Assembly: GCA_009667805.1 (NCBI GenBank)
Contig: CM019064.1
Span: 380,367,120-380,431,119, forward strand
Origin: Leptobrachium leishanense
Taxonomy: Eukaryota; Chordata; Amphibia; Anura; Megophryidae
Length of the DNA stretch: 64,000 nt
Reading direction: 5' to 3'
The first letter of the stretch is position 1, and every line of letters starts with the position of its first letter. The position numbers and the translations under genes were made by a program. Below, piece after piece: positions 13,342 to 24,966 of this stretch. The notes beneath the pieces were generated by a model. That model was not told where the DNA came from and ran no database searches. It saw only the letters and a program-made list of their open reading frames with translations.

Positions 13342-13723
13342 GTCAATATGCTGCTTGGTTTTTTTTTTCTCTTTAATCTATTGTGTAATTATTTTTTTAA
13401 TGTTCAACGCTTCTTAACCTCATGATGAAAATATAAAAACAAGTCTATTGGGGTGCAAGAGCGTGAAATGGATACAAAGTGATATAGCATATACAACAAA
13501 TATATGTGAGACACAGCAAAGTAGTTATTAAATTACAATTGAGGAAATAATCTCTAGTTCAAGAGCCCTAATCCAATGTTACTGATATAATGGAGTCAAT
13601 AAGGGAAAAATCCCCTGACTTCCCTTACCGGTGTTCTATCAAAAGCCTATAATCCTGTTGGAATGCAGGACCAACGTCATCACAGCGGCTTTCGAAAAAA
13701 CACTGCCTCCCTTTTAACACCTA

Positions 13724-14634
13724 CAAGGTTATTCAAAGAGATTCGAAAAGTCACCGCACGTTCGGTGACTTTTCGTTCTCTTCAATTCGGTTCCTTTTGC
13801 CGATCCCATTTCGGTGACCCTGCGGTGTATTCAGCAAGCATCACAGGGCCCCCGAATTGCAGGGAAAAGCTGCCGCAAACCTGACGAAAACTAACCGCAA
13901 ACCCACCGAATGCACGCCGAAAACCCGCAAAAACATCTGGATTAACCTTCGAAAAACCCGAGCAGGAGCCGATCACACGCAGCGAAGCAGCCGAATCGCA
14001 CAGAGCCGAAGCAGCTGAGACGCAGAGGAGGCAGTGAATAAATTAGCAAAACCGTTTGTGTGAATCTGTGAAAATGAAACGCTGTTTGCAAAGAAACTAC
14101 TGAGCGAAAATGTCTGAAATTTACACAGGAGGTCAAGGGAATGATAATAAAAAGGGCTGTTACAGAAAAAATAAGTAAACTTGAAAAAAAAAAATCGGAC
14201 TTTTAAAAAAAAAAAAATTAAGAAAAATGCTTAAAGTATCCTAAAAAATCTATAAATAAAGAGACTTTTTGCTGCAGAATTTTATAATGAACGGTTTATT
14301 AGATATTGAATTAAAACGGGAATATTTTTAGCATTGAAGTCTATGGGATTCTCCTGAATAAATTTGCCGAATTAAACCACCGAATGACAGGGCATTTCGG
14401 GAACCTTTCACTGCTGGTTTGTGTTCTCTGAATAGCCGAAGCAGTGCTTTTTTATGGGGATTTCACTGCCCTCGAACAGGCACTGAACAGGCACCGAATG
14501 TGCAGGCAATTCGCCAGGATTTGGCGAATTGCCTGCTCTCTGGATAGCCGAATGGCCAGGAAAGGCAACCGAACGCTGATTTTCAGCGTTCGGTTACCTT
14601 TCTCAAGCAATTCGGATCTCTTTGGATAACCCTC
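13724..14634 (+). mobile_element. MITE, CAGGGTTATCC family, copy 2
   Basis: Begins CAAGGTTATTCAAAGAG and ends with its complement (TCTTTGGATAACCCTC). It is flanked by CTA on both sides (13721-13723 and 14635-14637), a perfect 3 bp target duplication. Hairpins at both ends and the A/T-rich interior match the copies at 2459, 43853 and 45146. It sits in the nfe2 intron in the + orientation. Confidence 0.85.
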
Positions 14635-14639
14635 CTAGT

Positions 14640-14950
14640 CTAATTCAGCCGATGTATCAGCGTCTAGAGTTATAATAATACAGAGTCACCTCTGGTATTG
14701 ACTCCTGGAGCTCATAGGACTCTACGGACCCAAGTGCAACCCTGCCACGAGTTTGTGCGGGGAATTGCGGAGGGATACTGAGAACTATTTGTTCCCAGGC
14801 TTCAACTGTTCGCGGTGAGAGGAAAGTATAGGATTTTTTGCAGGATTTATCTTAATGTGTTAAGTGATTTTGCAAAATCAAAATCATTTAACAGCAGGTT
14901 CTGAGAGTCAGTATTTCTTTCTGAAATACAGGCTCCAGATGAAAAGTATG
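14640..14950. repeat. dispersed repeat, second copy of the 10.37 kb type
   Basis: Blocks GATACTGAGAACTATTTGTTCC (14773-14794) and AGGTTCTGAGAGTCAGTATTTC (14895-14916) correspond to 10468-10489 and about 10610-10630. Non-coding. Confidence 0.45.
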
Positions 14951-15694
14951 AGGTACCATGGAATTCTGAGTACAAATTATCTGCTCTAGTACAAATTATA
15001 AGAGCCGTTAATTTACAGTATGTAAGCACAAAGACCGAGCTGGAAGCTCAGCTTGCGACAAGGTCGGAATAGGAATCCAGTCATTAAGAGATCTGTGGGA
15101 GTCGTTCTGTGTAATGGCTCCAGCAGATATCTTAAAGGCAAAAGTGGAATAGGGCACAAAGCGAGATGGTGTTAGGCTATCCCAAGAGTATAAAAACTGA
15201 GCAAGTCGTTGCAAATACCCCCAAAATGAATTATATAAAATTAAATATATTTTTGTTCCAAAGCAATGGCATTGTCCATTTGTCACGTATAAAATGAGCG
15301 ATACCACTGCCATTACTCACCGTCTCATTTTCCATGCTGGGAGCAAGTTCAGTGTTTTATACATAGTCATATTATTTATAAAACACAGTCCTCCAAAATA
15401 CTTGCAAAAATGTATTTTTTTCAGTTTTGGTTAAAATTATGTATTTTCAGTCAGAATGCTATAACAAAAAAGGTCAAGGTGTAAATTTCCATTTGGATTT
15501 GAATTGTTTGCAGCATGTAAATTTATTTTTCCACATTTTATCATCCAAACCTTTGGATATATATTTTATGAGTTACTCTTTCTTTAAAAATATTAGAAAT
15601 GGGAACATGTTACTGCATTTTTCTAACAAGAGTACCAGATATAATTTATATCCACAAAGTTTTGAATGATAAAATGTGGAAAAATAATATTATC
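14951..15694. other. intronic sequence, nothing recognised
   Basis: Unique-looking A/T-rich intron sequence with only short chance frames. Confidence 0.4.
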
Positions 15695-15780
15695 TGCCGT
15701 AAATTATTGAAATGCGCTGAAATCAGCGCTGCGGAATATGCTGGCGCTTTATAAATAAAGAATAATAATAATAATAAATG
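15695..15780 (+). repeat. SINE-like tail with (AAT)n
   Basis: Carries GCGCTGCGGAATATGCTGGC followed by GCTTTATAAATAAAG and (AAT)n. The same tail type is seen at 20040-20085 and 63100-63150, a short interspersed repeat common in amphibian and fish DNA. Confidence 0.55.
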
Positions 15781-15995
15781 CCAATTGAAAATAACTTTTA
15801 TTTTATTTTACATTTTTTGTTATAGCATTCTGACAGGATATAACATATACACATAATGATATATTTTGAATCTCCTGAGTCTGCTGAGAAAAGGATATAT
15901 AATTTGTCTGGGTCCTGTAATACAACATGTTTAGACACAAAACATTCAAAATGAGCACACAGGGAGAAATGGCTCAGCAGTGAAGGGGTTAATTA
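15781..15995. repeat. right half of a TTAA-type MITE
   Basis: Matches 56575-56795: TTTTTTGTTATAGCATTCTGACAGGATATAAC.., GTCTGGGTCCTG and the end GCAGTGAAGGGGTTAA, with TTAA at the right edge. The left half is missing. Confidence 0.6.
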
Positions 15996-16078
15996 GAGTG
16001 CCACATTAAAAAGTAAAACTGCTTGAGATGTTTCAAAAGCAGAGTTATGAAAATAGGTTGGTGTTTGTCTTGCAAGGT

Positions 16079-16986
16079 ATACCGTAGATACTCGAGTATA
16101 ACGCGACCCGAGTATAACGCGCGGGGTAGAGATTCATTATGGAAATAAGAATATTACTCAAGACTCGAATATAATGCTAGGAGCAAAATTATGAAAGTAT
16201 AAATTTTCCAAAACACGACAAACGTCTGTTAAGTTACTGTTGTTCCATGTTTTCATTTCATGTTCATTCCACCCCACTCTCACCCTCGTTCCTCCAATGG
16301 TTGTTAGAGAGCAGGGGTGCAGAGTGAGAGGTAATGCATTATTGTGGCTATTTTAGAATGGTGATAGATGTAATTGAGCATTTTGATTGCTTGGAATATA
16401 ATTCTCTTATGATAAAGTTCTGCACATGAAACTAAATAAATAAAATCCGTAAGCAGAAGGTATGGCATAAGGGCATATTTTTTAGATTTAATTATTGCAA
16501 TTGCATTTAATAAGATTATATACACACAATGTTAGGAACCTATGCATATACTCGTGCACTACAAAAATACACATTTTGAAATTGATAAAAGCCTGCTTTA
16601 CCTTGAAAAATTAATATTGTTTATATGAAGCAGAGTATATGATAAATTTGATAAATTGTGACATACAGAAATTATTTATTAAAGTGGTTAATGTTACTGT
16701 TTTTTTATTGCGAAGGTTAATGTAGGTTTTTGGATTGAAGGGTTAATAGAGGGCTGAATAGTATTGGAGATGTTTTGTACAGGGGTACTTGAGGGCTGCA
16801 GTAATTAAGGGTTAATGGTTAAAGTCAGGGCTGCAGGGTTAAATTGGGATTACAGTGTCAGACAGCTCCTGGAAGCAATCAGATCTTCACTACCTCGCAG
16901 CTGTCCCGTGTATAACGCGACCCCTACAGTTTTAAGCTTGATTTATTGCTCAAACAACTCGAGGTATACACGAGTATTTACGGTAT
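16079..16986. mobile_element. DNA element with TACTCGAGTATA ends
   Basis: The ends ATACCGTAGATACTCGAGTA and (other strand) ATACCGTAAATACTCGTGTA form inverted repeats. A short subterminal repeat TATAACGCGACCC is present near both ends (about 16097 and 16911). The interior is A/T-rich and non-coding. I recognise the ends as a repeat type widespread in vertebrates, but do not assign a superfamily with confidence. Confidence 0.65.
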
Positions 16987-17065
16987 TTGTCAAAGTATGT
17001 ATGTCAATGCAATTGTCAGAAAAATATGATTTGAGATTTCTAAAAATAAATTCTCTTTTTCCCAG

Positions 17066-18142
17066 GGCTTGGATGTGCAGGGTGATTCGATGTACGATAT
17101 CAGTGGGTATGGAAATCAAGCACAACATATACCGTTTTCTGGATATGGTGTTTGCAATTTTCCAGATGGAACAGGACCTGCTCTAACCCAAGCTATTCAA
17201 AACTATGACCATCCTTACATGGATAGTACACCAGCTGAGCCACAGCATCTACCAACTTTACCTGTGGTTCCAACATTTGGCCCCACTGCATATACAGGCA
17301 TGTTAATTTCGTCAAGCATCACTCAGGTTGATGCAAATACACATTATCCACCAAAGAATGCACCTATGACTGGGCTGTTCGGTGCACCAACAATGGATAT
17401 GACTATGGCAAATATTCACAATATGCATCAAGATATTCACACTTTACATCAGGCCTGTAAGGGACAAGATGACCTTGAGTCAGATTCAGGCTTGTCATTA
17501 AACTTTAGTGATGGTGAGTCCATGGAATTAGATCACAGGGAACCACAAAGACTGCAGTCGGAATATATGGAAATGATTCCACCACTGACCTACCAAGACC
17601 AGTATGGACTGTTACCAGCACTTCCACAACCGTTCATGAATCATATCTCAGAAACAAGTTCATATGATACATCTCAAACCGAAGAACTGGTATGCAGTCG
17701 AGATGAAAGAAGAGCAGCAGCTATGAATATTCCATTTCCTACAGAAAGGATTGTTAATCTGCCTGTAGAGGATTTTAATGACCTTCTTTCACGCTTCACT
17801 TTGACAGAACCACAGTTGGCACTAGTCAAAGATATACGCAGGCGTGGCAAAAATAAAGTAGCTGCACAAAACTGTCGTAAGAGAAAGATGGAAACCATAG
17901 CTGTCCTGGAAAAAGATATAGGGCAGCTGAGGACAGAACGAGAAGGTCTGAGACGGGAACAGGAAGAGGTGGGAAGGATAATGGGAGATCTGAAAAAGAA
18001 CTTGGAACTTCTCGAGCAGCAAGTGATAAATCTCTTAAGAAATCAAGGAGAACCTCATTATCCTCTGGAGGACTTCTTTCCTAAACAGGAATATGATAGT
18101 AAACTATTCGCTGCTGCCTCCTCAAAGGAGACCAGAGCCTAA
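17066..18142 (+). CDS. nfe2: NF-E2 p45, last coding exon with CNC and bZIP
   Basis: Encodes residues 43-400 of NF-E2 p45, the erythroid/megakaryocyte transcription factor that pairs with small Maf proteins on Maf recognition elements in the nucleus. Codon 43 starts the exon in phase 0 after the acceptor (TTTTTCCCAG). The DLESDSGLSLNFSD block and SEYMEM are family signatures of the activation region. The CNC domain (DERRAAAMNIPFPTERIVNL, then DFNDLL and LTEPQLALVKD) precedes the basic region IRRRGKNKVAAQNCRKRK, roughly residues 299-316. A leucine zipper with heptad Leu/Ile follows to about residue 365. Stop TAA at 18140-18142. Total length, about 400 residues, is slightly above mammalian NFE2 (373). 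No break is seen, so it is very probably functional. Confidence 0.96.
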   Translation, partial: GLDVQGDSMYDISGYGNQAQHIPFSGYGVCNFPDGTGPALTQAIQNYDHPYMDSTPAEPQHLPTLPVVPTFGPTAYTGMLISSSITQVDANTHYPPKNAPMTGLFGAPTMDMTMANIHNMHQDIHTLHQACKGQDDLESDSGLSLNFSDGESMELDHREPQRLQSEYMEMIPPLTYQDQYGLLPALPQPFMNHISETSSYDTSQTEELVCSRDERRAAAMNIPFPTERIVNLPVEDFNDLLSRFTLTEPQLALVKDIRRRGKNKVAAQNCRKRKMETIAVLEKDIGQLRTEREGLRREQEEVGRIMGDLKKNLELLEQQVINLLRNQGEPHYPLEDFFPKQEYDSKLFAAASSKETRA

Positions 18143-18262
18143 CAGACTGCTCCAATGGTCAATGGCAATAGAGTTCAAGATTGAAGACTAAAAACTGATT
18201 TGCCATTAAAAACATTGTTATTTATTAAATACCTAGGGCAATAGTACAATGTTGATGCTAAC
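18143..18262 (+). other. nfe2: nfe2 3' UTR with candidate poly(A) hexamer
   Basis: An ATTAAA hexamer lies at 18205-18210, only 60 bp after the stop. Another is at 18972-18977. Which one is used cannot be decided from sequence. Confidence 0.35.
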
Positions 18263-18265
18263 TTA

Positions 18266-18692
18266 GGCTACGGTCAAACAAACGCATTTTTCGCATCGTT
18301 TGTAAAAAAGTGCGCCAGAACGCATGGATGTACTTTTTCACGGAATACGCGATAGCGGTCATACGATGCGCAATTACGGCCGTGATTTTTTACAGATCCA
18401 AAGCAGGAAACTTTGAGTGTCTCTACGTTATGTTGGCCGGACATGAGCAGCGTCTGACGTCTCCTAATCACGCACACACGCCACTATGCAGACGCAGCGC
18501 ACTCTCTACGTCAGTACTAGCGGTTCGACGTTCTTGCAAAAATGCGTTTGTTTGCCGCTTGCGTTGCGCGGCCGAACTTTCTTGTGGCCGTACTTCGTGT
18601 GTGGGCCTGCGTTGGACGTCATTTGCTGCTACCACGGCCGTCATAAAGTGCAGGTAAACGCATGTTCGCACTGCGTTCGTCTGACCCCAGCC
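18266..18692 (-). mobile_element. PIF/Harbinger-like MITE downstream of nfe2
   Basis: Ends GGCTACGGTCAAACAAACGC and, on the other strand, GGCTGGGGTCAGACGAACGC form an inverted repeat. Perfect TTA duplications are at 18263-18265 and 18693-18695. The CpG-rich interior is related to 12264-12686, in the opposite orientation. Small frames inside it are not genes. It lies in what may be the 3' UTR of nfe2. Confidence 0.75.
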
Positions 18693-18695
18693 TTA

Positions 18696-19139
18696 ACCAG
18701 AGTTGTTGTTAACTTAACAAATGCATAGACGATAATGGCTCTGGTAAGTTTACAACAGCTCTGGTTAAGTTAGTACCAATTTTGTAATACTGCACATAAT
18801 ATCTGCACAAGAAACTGAAATGTGCATTTCAAACATGGGGACACCAACTGCAAAAAGTTTGTAAAAACTATATATATATATATATATTTTTCACTGTGTA
18901 GAGTACAGGCTTAATTTCTATTTTGTGCTTTTCTTCTTGCTTAATATGTGTATATAAAACATCATTTTACAATTAAAAAAAATGCACAAGGTATGGTGCA
19001 TATAGATTAACAAATGTTATTTTGAAAATAGTAAATATAGAGAATTTTATTGGCATACACATGTATTTTAAATGTTTTCCTGACATATCGTTCATTGCTC
19101 AGAGTGTAAAGTAAAAGGGTATATTAAATGAAATGTTAC
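18696..19139. other. nfe2 downstream sequence, (TA)n tract
   Basis: Contains a (TA)n run around 18870-18890 and the second ATTAAA hexamer (18972-18977). No coding exon. Confidence 0.4.
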
Positions 19140-19573
19140 AGATCCTGACCACGTTAGCGTTTTAAAGTGGTGAGGCTGTGTGGAGTGTCTACCCCCTCCC
19201 TGGTTTGGCAGTTAAAGCTGTGTGACCCAAAGGAATTTCCTGCGCCAGCTCGAGTGTCGTCAAACAGTCCAAATTTTTAAATTTCCCAGTCGCCGGTCAC
19301 AGGTGATATCAGCATCCTCAGCAGATGTGCCGATGCTACAGAACCTGCGTACTAAAGTATGCTTGTTTCGAGCGATACACAATTTGCGCATCCTATGCCC
19401 CTCAATATGTGTAGGCAAACAATTGTGTTAAAAAGGTGCAGGGACTTCCATATTTCGGAAGCCCTGAACTGATGAGCATGAGCAGCAGACGCCCAGAGAG
19501 AAAAGGTGAGTAGTATCAACTTAAATGAAAACAGTAACTGGGCAGATGCTGTCACCAGCACCTGAGCAGTTAT
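19140..19573. repeat. non-autonomous repeat related to 6.06-6.61 kb
   Basis: Shares blocks with 6180-6600 (GTCACAGGTGATATCAGCATCCTCAG region, ACAATTTGCGCATC, AAAGGTGAGTAGTATCA, then CAGATGCTGTCACCAGCACCTG). Non-coding. Confidence 0.4.
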
Positions 19574-20838
19574 TTAAAGGGATATGCATGTCTAGAAATA
19601 TTTTTTTTTAACTTGACATTTAAACACTTTTATACCTATAGACAAACTAGAATAACTCAATAAAAGTTTTAAAAATGTGTAAAAAAAAAAAAAAAAAATG
19701 TTTATTTTCTTGCTTTAAATTCCGTCATTTCATCTTCTCCGGCTACCCCCTCAGCCATGGGTGTTTCTTCAGCTGCTACTCCCTAAATATTCCTTTTCTC
19801 TTCCAGCCCACCACTCCACCCACTATTTCACACATCAAAGCTTCACATGAACTACATTTCTTGCTTCAATTTGCCCACAGCCCCCCACTTGCACCCCACT
19901 ACATCACATACTCCGCTATCACCCTCACCTAGTGTGTCACCCCTCTCCTCTTAGATTGTAAGATCTTGGGCAGGGTCCTCTCCTACTGTTCTGTGTGTTT
20001 AACTTGTATGGACATTTGTTATTCTGACTCTCCCATTGTACAGCACTACGGAACTTGCTTGCACTTTATAAATACCTGTGACTGTATGAACTAGCACAAG
20101 CTGTGCACGTGAAACCCTGTGCAGCTCAGGACCTCAAACTGGGGAAACAGAGGAAATTAATATTAGCATTTCTGCAACTGTGAAAGCAAAACACACTCAC
20201 CCGCTAACTCGCTCACACACTCACCTGCGCTCTCTCACACACAGACAAACTCACTTGCACTCTCTCACACACACACACTTACTTGTGCTCTTTCATGGTT
20301 TACATACTCTGTTTCACTCGAACTCCCTTCTACAGTCATTCCCTCTCACTTTCTTGTGCTGTCTGTCTCTTGTGCGCACTCTCTCTCTCACTGTACCTTT
20401 TATTGGTGGCCCTCTGCTTTATCTTGCTGTCTTTCTCTCGTTACTGTTTCTTGCTGTGTCTCTGTGCTCTTTGTTGTCCCTCTCTCTGCTGTCTCTTTTT
20501 CTCCCTGTGTGTGTGGATTTTTTTCCTTCCCTGTCTGCAGTATCTGGGGGTGAAAGTTCAGCCCTCCCCTCAGCTCACAGTGCAGGAGGGAGGAGGAGCA
20601 ACTCAGACGCACATGCTCAGTGCATTTTTTTTATGTATACCTAGGTATACACACTGATTGGTTAGCTTAAAGTGCCTCCTCAGGTGGGCGTGGAAAATGC
20701 CAAGAAAGAAAAGCAGGTAAATATGAAAAAATATCATATTTACTTGCTTTTTATGCCCGCTGAATGACACCACTGACTCATTCAAAAGACATAGCATGTT
20801 TTTAATAGCACACTGACAAAACATGCATGTCCCTTTAA
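19574..20838. mobile_element. Kolobok/T2-type element with TTAA duplication
   Basis: Starts TTAAAGGGATATGCATGTCT and ends with the complement of TTAAAGGGACATGCATGTTT; TTAA lies at both edges (19574-19577 and 20835-20838). These ends fit the T2/Kolobok MITEs of frogs. The interior holds a (A)17 tract at 19681-19698, a SINE-like 3' end (19950-20090), and a CT/CA-rich imperfect tandem stretch (20180-20530). Frames over the CT/CA-rich stretch are low-complexity artefacts. Confidence 0.6.
20185..20300. repeat. imperfect tandem repeat, CACACTCAC-rich
   Basis: Variants of CACACTCACCCGCTAACTCG and CTCTCTCACACACA repeat about every 35-40 bases. Confidence 0.6.
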
Positions 20839-21134
20839 GGGCAATACTGTTTGTGGGGGGGGGGTTGATTAAAGTGTTCCTTTAACACACTGTGAAGGGC
20901 TTCTCTAACTCCATATGCATTCTCTTTATTTTATAACTGCTTTTTCATGTATCCTATAATTGGTGGTATTGTATCAATAACTCTTAAGCGTTGTAAAAAA
21001 CAAAAACGAACAAAAGCTAACCTGTGATGGGAACACAGAACAGGCAGAAAGACTTCTTATGCTTACTTATTTTTCTTCGAGGGACTATAAGATGGCATCA
21101 ATTTCAAATGGAACGTTTAGTATATCCCCTGAGA
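20839..21134. other. no recognised feature
   Basis: Contains a (G)10 run near 20858. Nothing else is supported. Confidence 0.4.
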
Positions 21135-21318
21135 CATTGATTCCCAACCCTGGGCCTCAGGGCCACCTAACAGGCCAGGTTTGCCAGATATCTGAAGCAC
21201 AGTGCAGGTGATATGATTTGCTGCTCAGTGATTGCAGGATTCAGTCTGCTTTTCCCCAAGGTGGTCCTTAAAACCTGGCCTGCTAGTGGGCCCTGAGGAC
21301 CAGGGTTGTGGTCCACTG
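21135..21318. mobile_element. hAT-like MITE, diverged copy
   Basis: Same family as 4877-5060: TTCCCAACCCTGGGCCTCAG at the left, GATATGATTTGCTG in the middle, and a decayed CAGGGTTGTGGTCCACTG right end. Confidence 0.75.
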
Positions 21319-22494
21319 CTGTAAGAGGTAATAAGGTTTCAGTAGCAAACACAAGAAGTAAGCGCACCTTCAACAACACAATTTTTACAGATCAATTTGA
21401 GTATGAAACAATCTCAAATGACATTTGCAGCCTACAGCTCCAAGGGCCAAAACTATTTTTCAGCTCAAAGATGCTGGTCTTCTGTAGGGTGCAACACAAT
21501 AATCAAACTTACACTAACGGTTGTAGTGAAAACTAGTGGAAGAAAATACAGCATAAACCTAATCAAATATGACTAATTATTTTATGCTTAGCTGCCTTGA
21601 ACGAAATGTCTCCCCTTTGAAGCATGTGAGAGAGACTATACATAAGTCCAAGATCAGAATGATGGAACATGTACGCTTAACAAGATATCTAAAAGATCCC
21701 CCAATCTTGAGACATTTGAGAACATAGCACTGTAACTGCTGAGAAGGCATACGTTTCATAGGCATCGAACAAGTAATTCTCTGTCCCAGAGCAGGCAATT
21801 TGGATTGGTAATTCCAACAACATGAAGCGTACTGGATCCATCGACTTCAAACTTCACAGCCTAGGGCCTAAACAAGGGATTCACTTTCTCGTCCCTCTTA
21901 TAAAAGTCATCAATGATTTATTTTCGAGTTAAGACATGTCCAAAGCTTTCTCTAGGACTGCTCCACTCCATCACTTGTATGTTAGAAATAGAGTGTCAAA
22001 GTAGTGATTAGTAACGAAGAGTAGTATAATCCCTTAAAGAGAATGGGAATATAGGTGAAATCATGAATGATGTCCTGAATTCTAAATCTCATATGGAATT
22101 CAATAAAGCAACAGGAGAAAAATGCCAATAATTTTTTTAATTATTTTGGTTCAACACTATCAATCCTAGCCTCAAGAATGGGTTAAACCATGCAAATGTC
22201 AGGCTCTCTGCAGGGGATGTGTGCTCAGCTATTCAAACCGCTAACGTCAAAGCTGCACAGACAATTTCCAGCCTTCAGGATGGCGCCGCATGCACAGAAA
22301 GGAGCAATGATTGGTTCCACCCTCTAATGGGGTCAGAACGGCCTCCTGGCGCATACGCATTCCACAACTCACATCTTCCACAGGCTCCAAGATGGCGGCC
22401 GAGCCTTTCTATCAGTGTGCGCATGCGCTCAACCGTAATGTAGAATGTCCAATTACTGTTGGTCCCTTGAAAAATAGTGGGCTACATATTAGAG
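21319..22494. other. no recognised gene or repeat
   Basis: About 1.2 kb without a conserved frame. A G/C-richer patch (22210-22440) with several CpG and CAAGATGGCGG-like words might be an old promoter or repeat, but this is not supported further. Confidence 0.3.
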
Positions 22495-22670
22495 AGCAGT
22501 AATTCATACACCCTTCCCCCATTTGGATGGAAATACCCTTAAATTTAAGTTCAGAGACTGCACTTTAAGCCCAAATTTGTTAGTTAACTGTAACACTTAA
22601 CTTTAATTTGGAAAACAGCCAGAGTAACTAAATTTGTGACAGTGTCCAATTATTTCTGAACTTAACTGTA
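22495..22670. mobile_element. Tc1-like element, right end only
   Basis: Ends GTGTCCAATTATTTCTGAAC followed by TTAACTGTA. Read on the other strand this is TACAGTTAAGTTCAGAAATA, with the subterminal block GGGTATTTCCATCCAAATGG near 22525. This end type is known from a widespread Tc1 family. No transposase remains. Confidence 0.6.
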
Positions 22671-23149
22671 CATCTGGCTGTAATACAGTGCAAACATATT
22701 TATATCAAACCTCCCGACTGTACACATGTCAGGAGAAAATCCTACCAACAATTAAACAAAGGACTCATTAAACAAGATAGTCACTTTCCAGGAGAACAAT
22801 AGTACAATAGAAGTTGAAGGTGATAATCGTTTCATTCAGATTTTACAGTATCTGATTGATTTCTCACACTACAGAGGGATTATCACATTAACCTAATAAC
22901 AAACAGAAGATACAAATAATAGCTGATGCCAGGAAACCAGTACCTTCTCTGGTACCAGGGAACACGTACATTACAATAAATTAAAAATTTAATCCTGTGG
23001 ACTCCAGGAGCCAATATCAGTGGTGGCACGCGGCGACACTGCTGATATCAGGCTGTGTTTAATTCCATGGCCACCACTAACTGTGGCATAGGGTCCCATG
23101 AGTAATCTACTGTGGTTACAACTAATCCACCACTACACAAGTGATAAGA
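22671..23149. other. no recognised feature
   Basis: Unclassified intergenic sequence. Confidence 0.35.
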
Positions 23150-23179
23150 TGTAACTCCGATGTAAATGAGAAAAAAACA

Positions 23180-24115
23180 TATATATTTATTTGCAAAGTA
23201 TTTTACCAGGAAGGATACATTGAGATTTCTCTAATTTTCAAGTATGTCCTGGGTTCAAGAACATTGAAATTTTACAGTCGTTACAGAAATACAGAGTACC
23301 GTAATAAATGCAAGAAATTAAAAACAAAACACAGAATATAAATATGTAGGAAATAAAGTCACTATGTTACATGTTTACAGGTGCATTTCGTATTGAGGTA
23401 TGTTAATAGGGAGTTCTTGAGTGACTTAAGACTGGGGGAAGATTTGATGGCGTCTGGGAGGTTATTCCACAACTGCGGTGCTCTGTAGGAAAATGAGGAT
23501 TGAGACACTTTCTTTTTGTATTGCGGTATTGCAAGTAAGGTGCTGGTCCTGGATCTGAGGTTATAGGATGAGGGAACTGCTGGGGGAAGCAGCCCATTCA
23601 GGTAGAGTGGTAGCTTCCCAGAGAACCTCTTAAACACAAGGTTGGAAAGGTGAAGAGTGGGTCTAGAGTCCAGTGATGGCCAGTTTAGTTCTTTTAACAT
23701 GTCACAATGGTGTGTCATGTAGTTACATTGTAGCACAAAGCGACAGAATGAATTATACAATATAGTAAGTTTCTGAAGGTGTGTTTGCGGGGCAGCTGCA
23801 TACACTACATCTCCGTATTCAATAGCCGGCATAAGCATTTGTTGTCCCTCACAAACACCCCTCTTGTTGTCCAATCTGCTTTCTTACCGCGAGGCTCAGG
23901 CAGGATTTGTTTCTGTACAGGGCACCTAGTTTAGATGAGAGTTTTTCGATGTGGGGGCCAAAAGATAGATTTGTGTCTAACCACATACCTAGATATTTGA
24001 GAGAAGTGACTGTGGTCAGCGTGCCATTTTTATTTTGTGCTGACACGTAGATGGGGATTTTGCAATTTATGTAGTTTAGGTGCTGTTCCAAAGAGCATTG
24101 TTACAGTTTTGTCAG
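23180..24115 (-). mobile_element. LINE fragment (L2/Rex-like), C-terminal part and 3' tail
   Basis: Minus strand. Two frames (24091-23849 and 23874-23362) together cover the post-RT part of a LINE polymerase. The first has SLKYLGMWLDTNLSFGPHI, the second PAIEYGDVVYAAAP, a THHC motif and SSYNLRSRTS..YRAPQLWNNLP. A frameshift lies near 23860-23880. The 3' tail (TTTACCAGGAAGGATACATT at about 23201) is a dispersed repeat also present at 24180 and 26530. The RT core and endonuclease are absent. The clade is uncertain. Confidence 0.7.
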
Positions 24116-24164
24116 TATTTTAAAAAAGTTTGTTATCTGCAATCCACTTTTCTACCTCTGTATC

Positions 24165-24380
24165 TTTTTTTTTAGAAAGGATTTTACCAGGAAGGACACA
24201 TTGAGATTTCTCTTGTTTTCAAGTATGTCCTGGGTGGCAAGTATGTACCGTTAGGTGTCTTGCCCAAGGACACTTACTGGAGAGGTTGCTCGCTGGGATC
24301 AAACCCATGACTCCACAGACTCTCTCCATGCAGAGCAGTGATGTTACCTCTACTCCACCCAGCCGGTACTTGTATGTATA
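24165..24380. repeat. LINE-type 3' tail repeat
   Basis: Repeats the TTTTACCAGGAAGGACACAT / CAAGTATGTCCTGGG block of 23200-23255. It continues with CTTGCCCAAGGACACTTACT and GGGATCAAACCCATGACTCC, a common LINE 3' sequence type. Confidence 0.5.
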
Positions 24381-24966
24381 TCATATGATAAACACAGGAG
24401 AATCAGGACTTTTCCACCCTCAAGAGACAATGCACATTCAAATTCACTTGAAAAATCAAATGGGCTACTATTTCTACATGTGATGATAAAACAACTTTTA
24501 CTAGAAACAAATTAAAATGTATATTGACAACACATACAGGGTTATTCACAGAGATCCGAACTTGCCCTGAAAATGCACCATAACAGTGAATTTCCCCTTA
24601 TGGTGCATTTACATGGCCATTTGGCTATTCATAAGCCAGGCAGTTCCCCAAATTTTGGCGAATTGCAAGCAAAATACGTTTCCTGTTCAACGGCAGTGAA
24701 CTCCCCATAGAGAAGCAATGGGTAACCTATACAGAGAACATAAAACAGCAGGGAAAAGTTGCCAAAATGCCCTGATCTTCGGTGGTTTCATTCAGCAGGT
24801 TTATTCAGGCGAATCCCATAGGTTTTAATGTTAAAAATATTCCCTTTTTATTTAATATCTAATAAACATTTTATTCTTTTAATCTGCAACAAAAAGTCTC
24901 TTTATTTCCTTTTTAGGATCTTTTAGGGATTTTTCGGGATTTTCTCAGCAAAATTTATTTTCAGTT

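Larger units (their letters stand above)
13342..17065 (+). other. nfe2: nfe2 intron, filled with repeats
   Basis: A phase-0 intron of 3.7 kb with GT at 13342 and AG at 17064-17065 (TTCTCTTTTTCCCAG). It holds a 0.9 kb MITE, a dispersed repeat, a SINE-like tail, a TTAA-type half element and a TACTCGAGTATA element whose right end lies only 79 bp before exon 2. Confidence 0.85.

Noticed and set aside
20185..20300. CRISPR-like regular repeat
   Set aside because: Units are imperfect, low-complexity and without distinct spacers, and the DNA is vertebrate.
20180..20657. Overlapping + strand frames of 124-154 codons
   Set aside because: They cover CT/CA-rich low-complexity sequence; the Leu/Ser/Cys-rich translations carry no motif.
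22210..22440. Possible CpG promoter
   Set aside because: A few CpG and GATGGCG words only; no transcript, TATA or exon nearby to support it.
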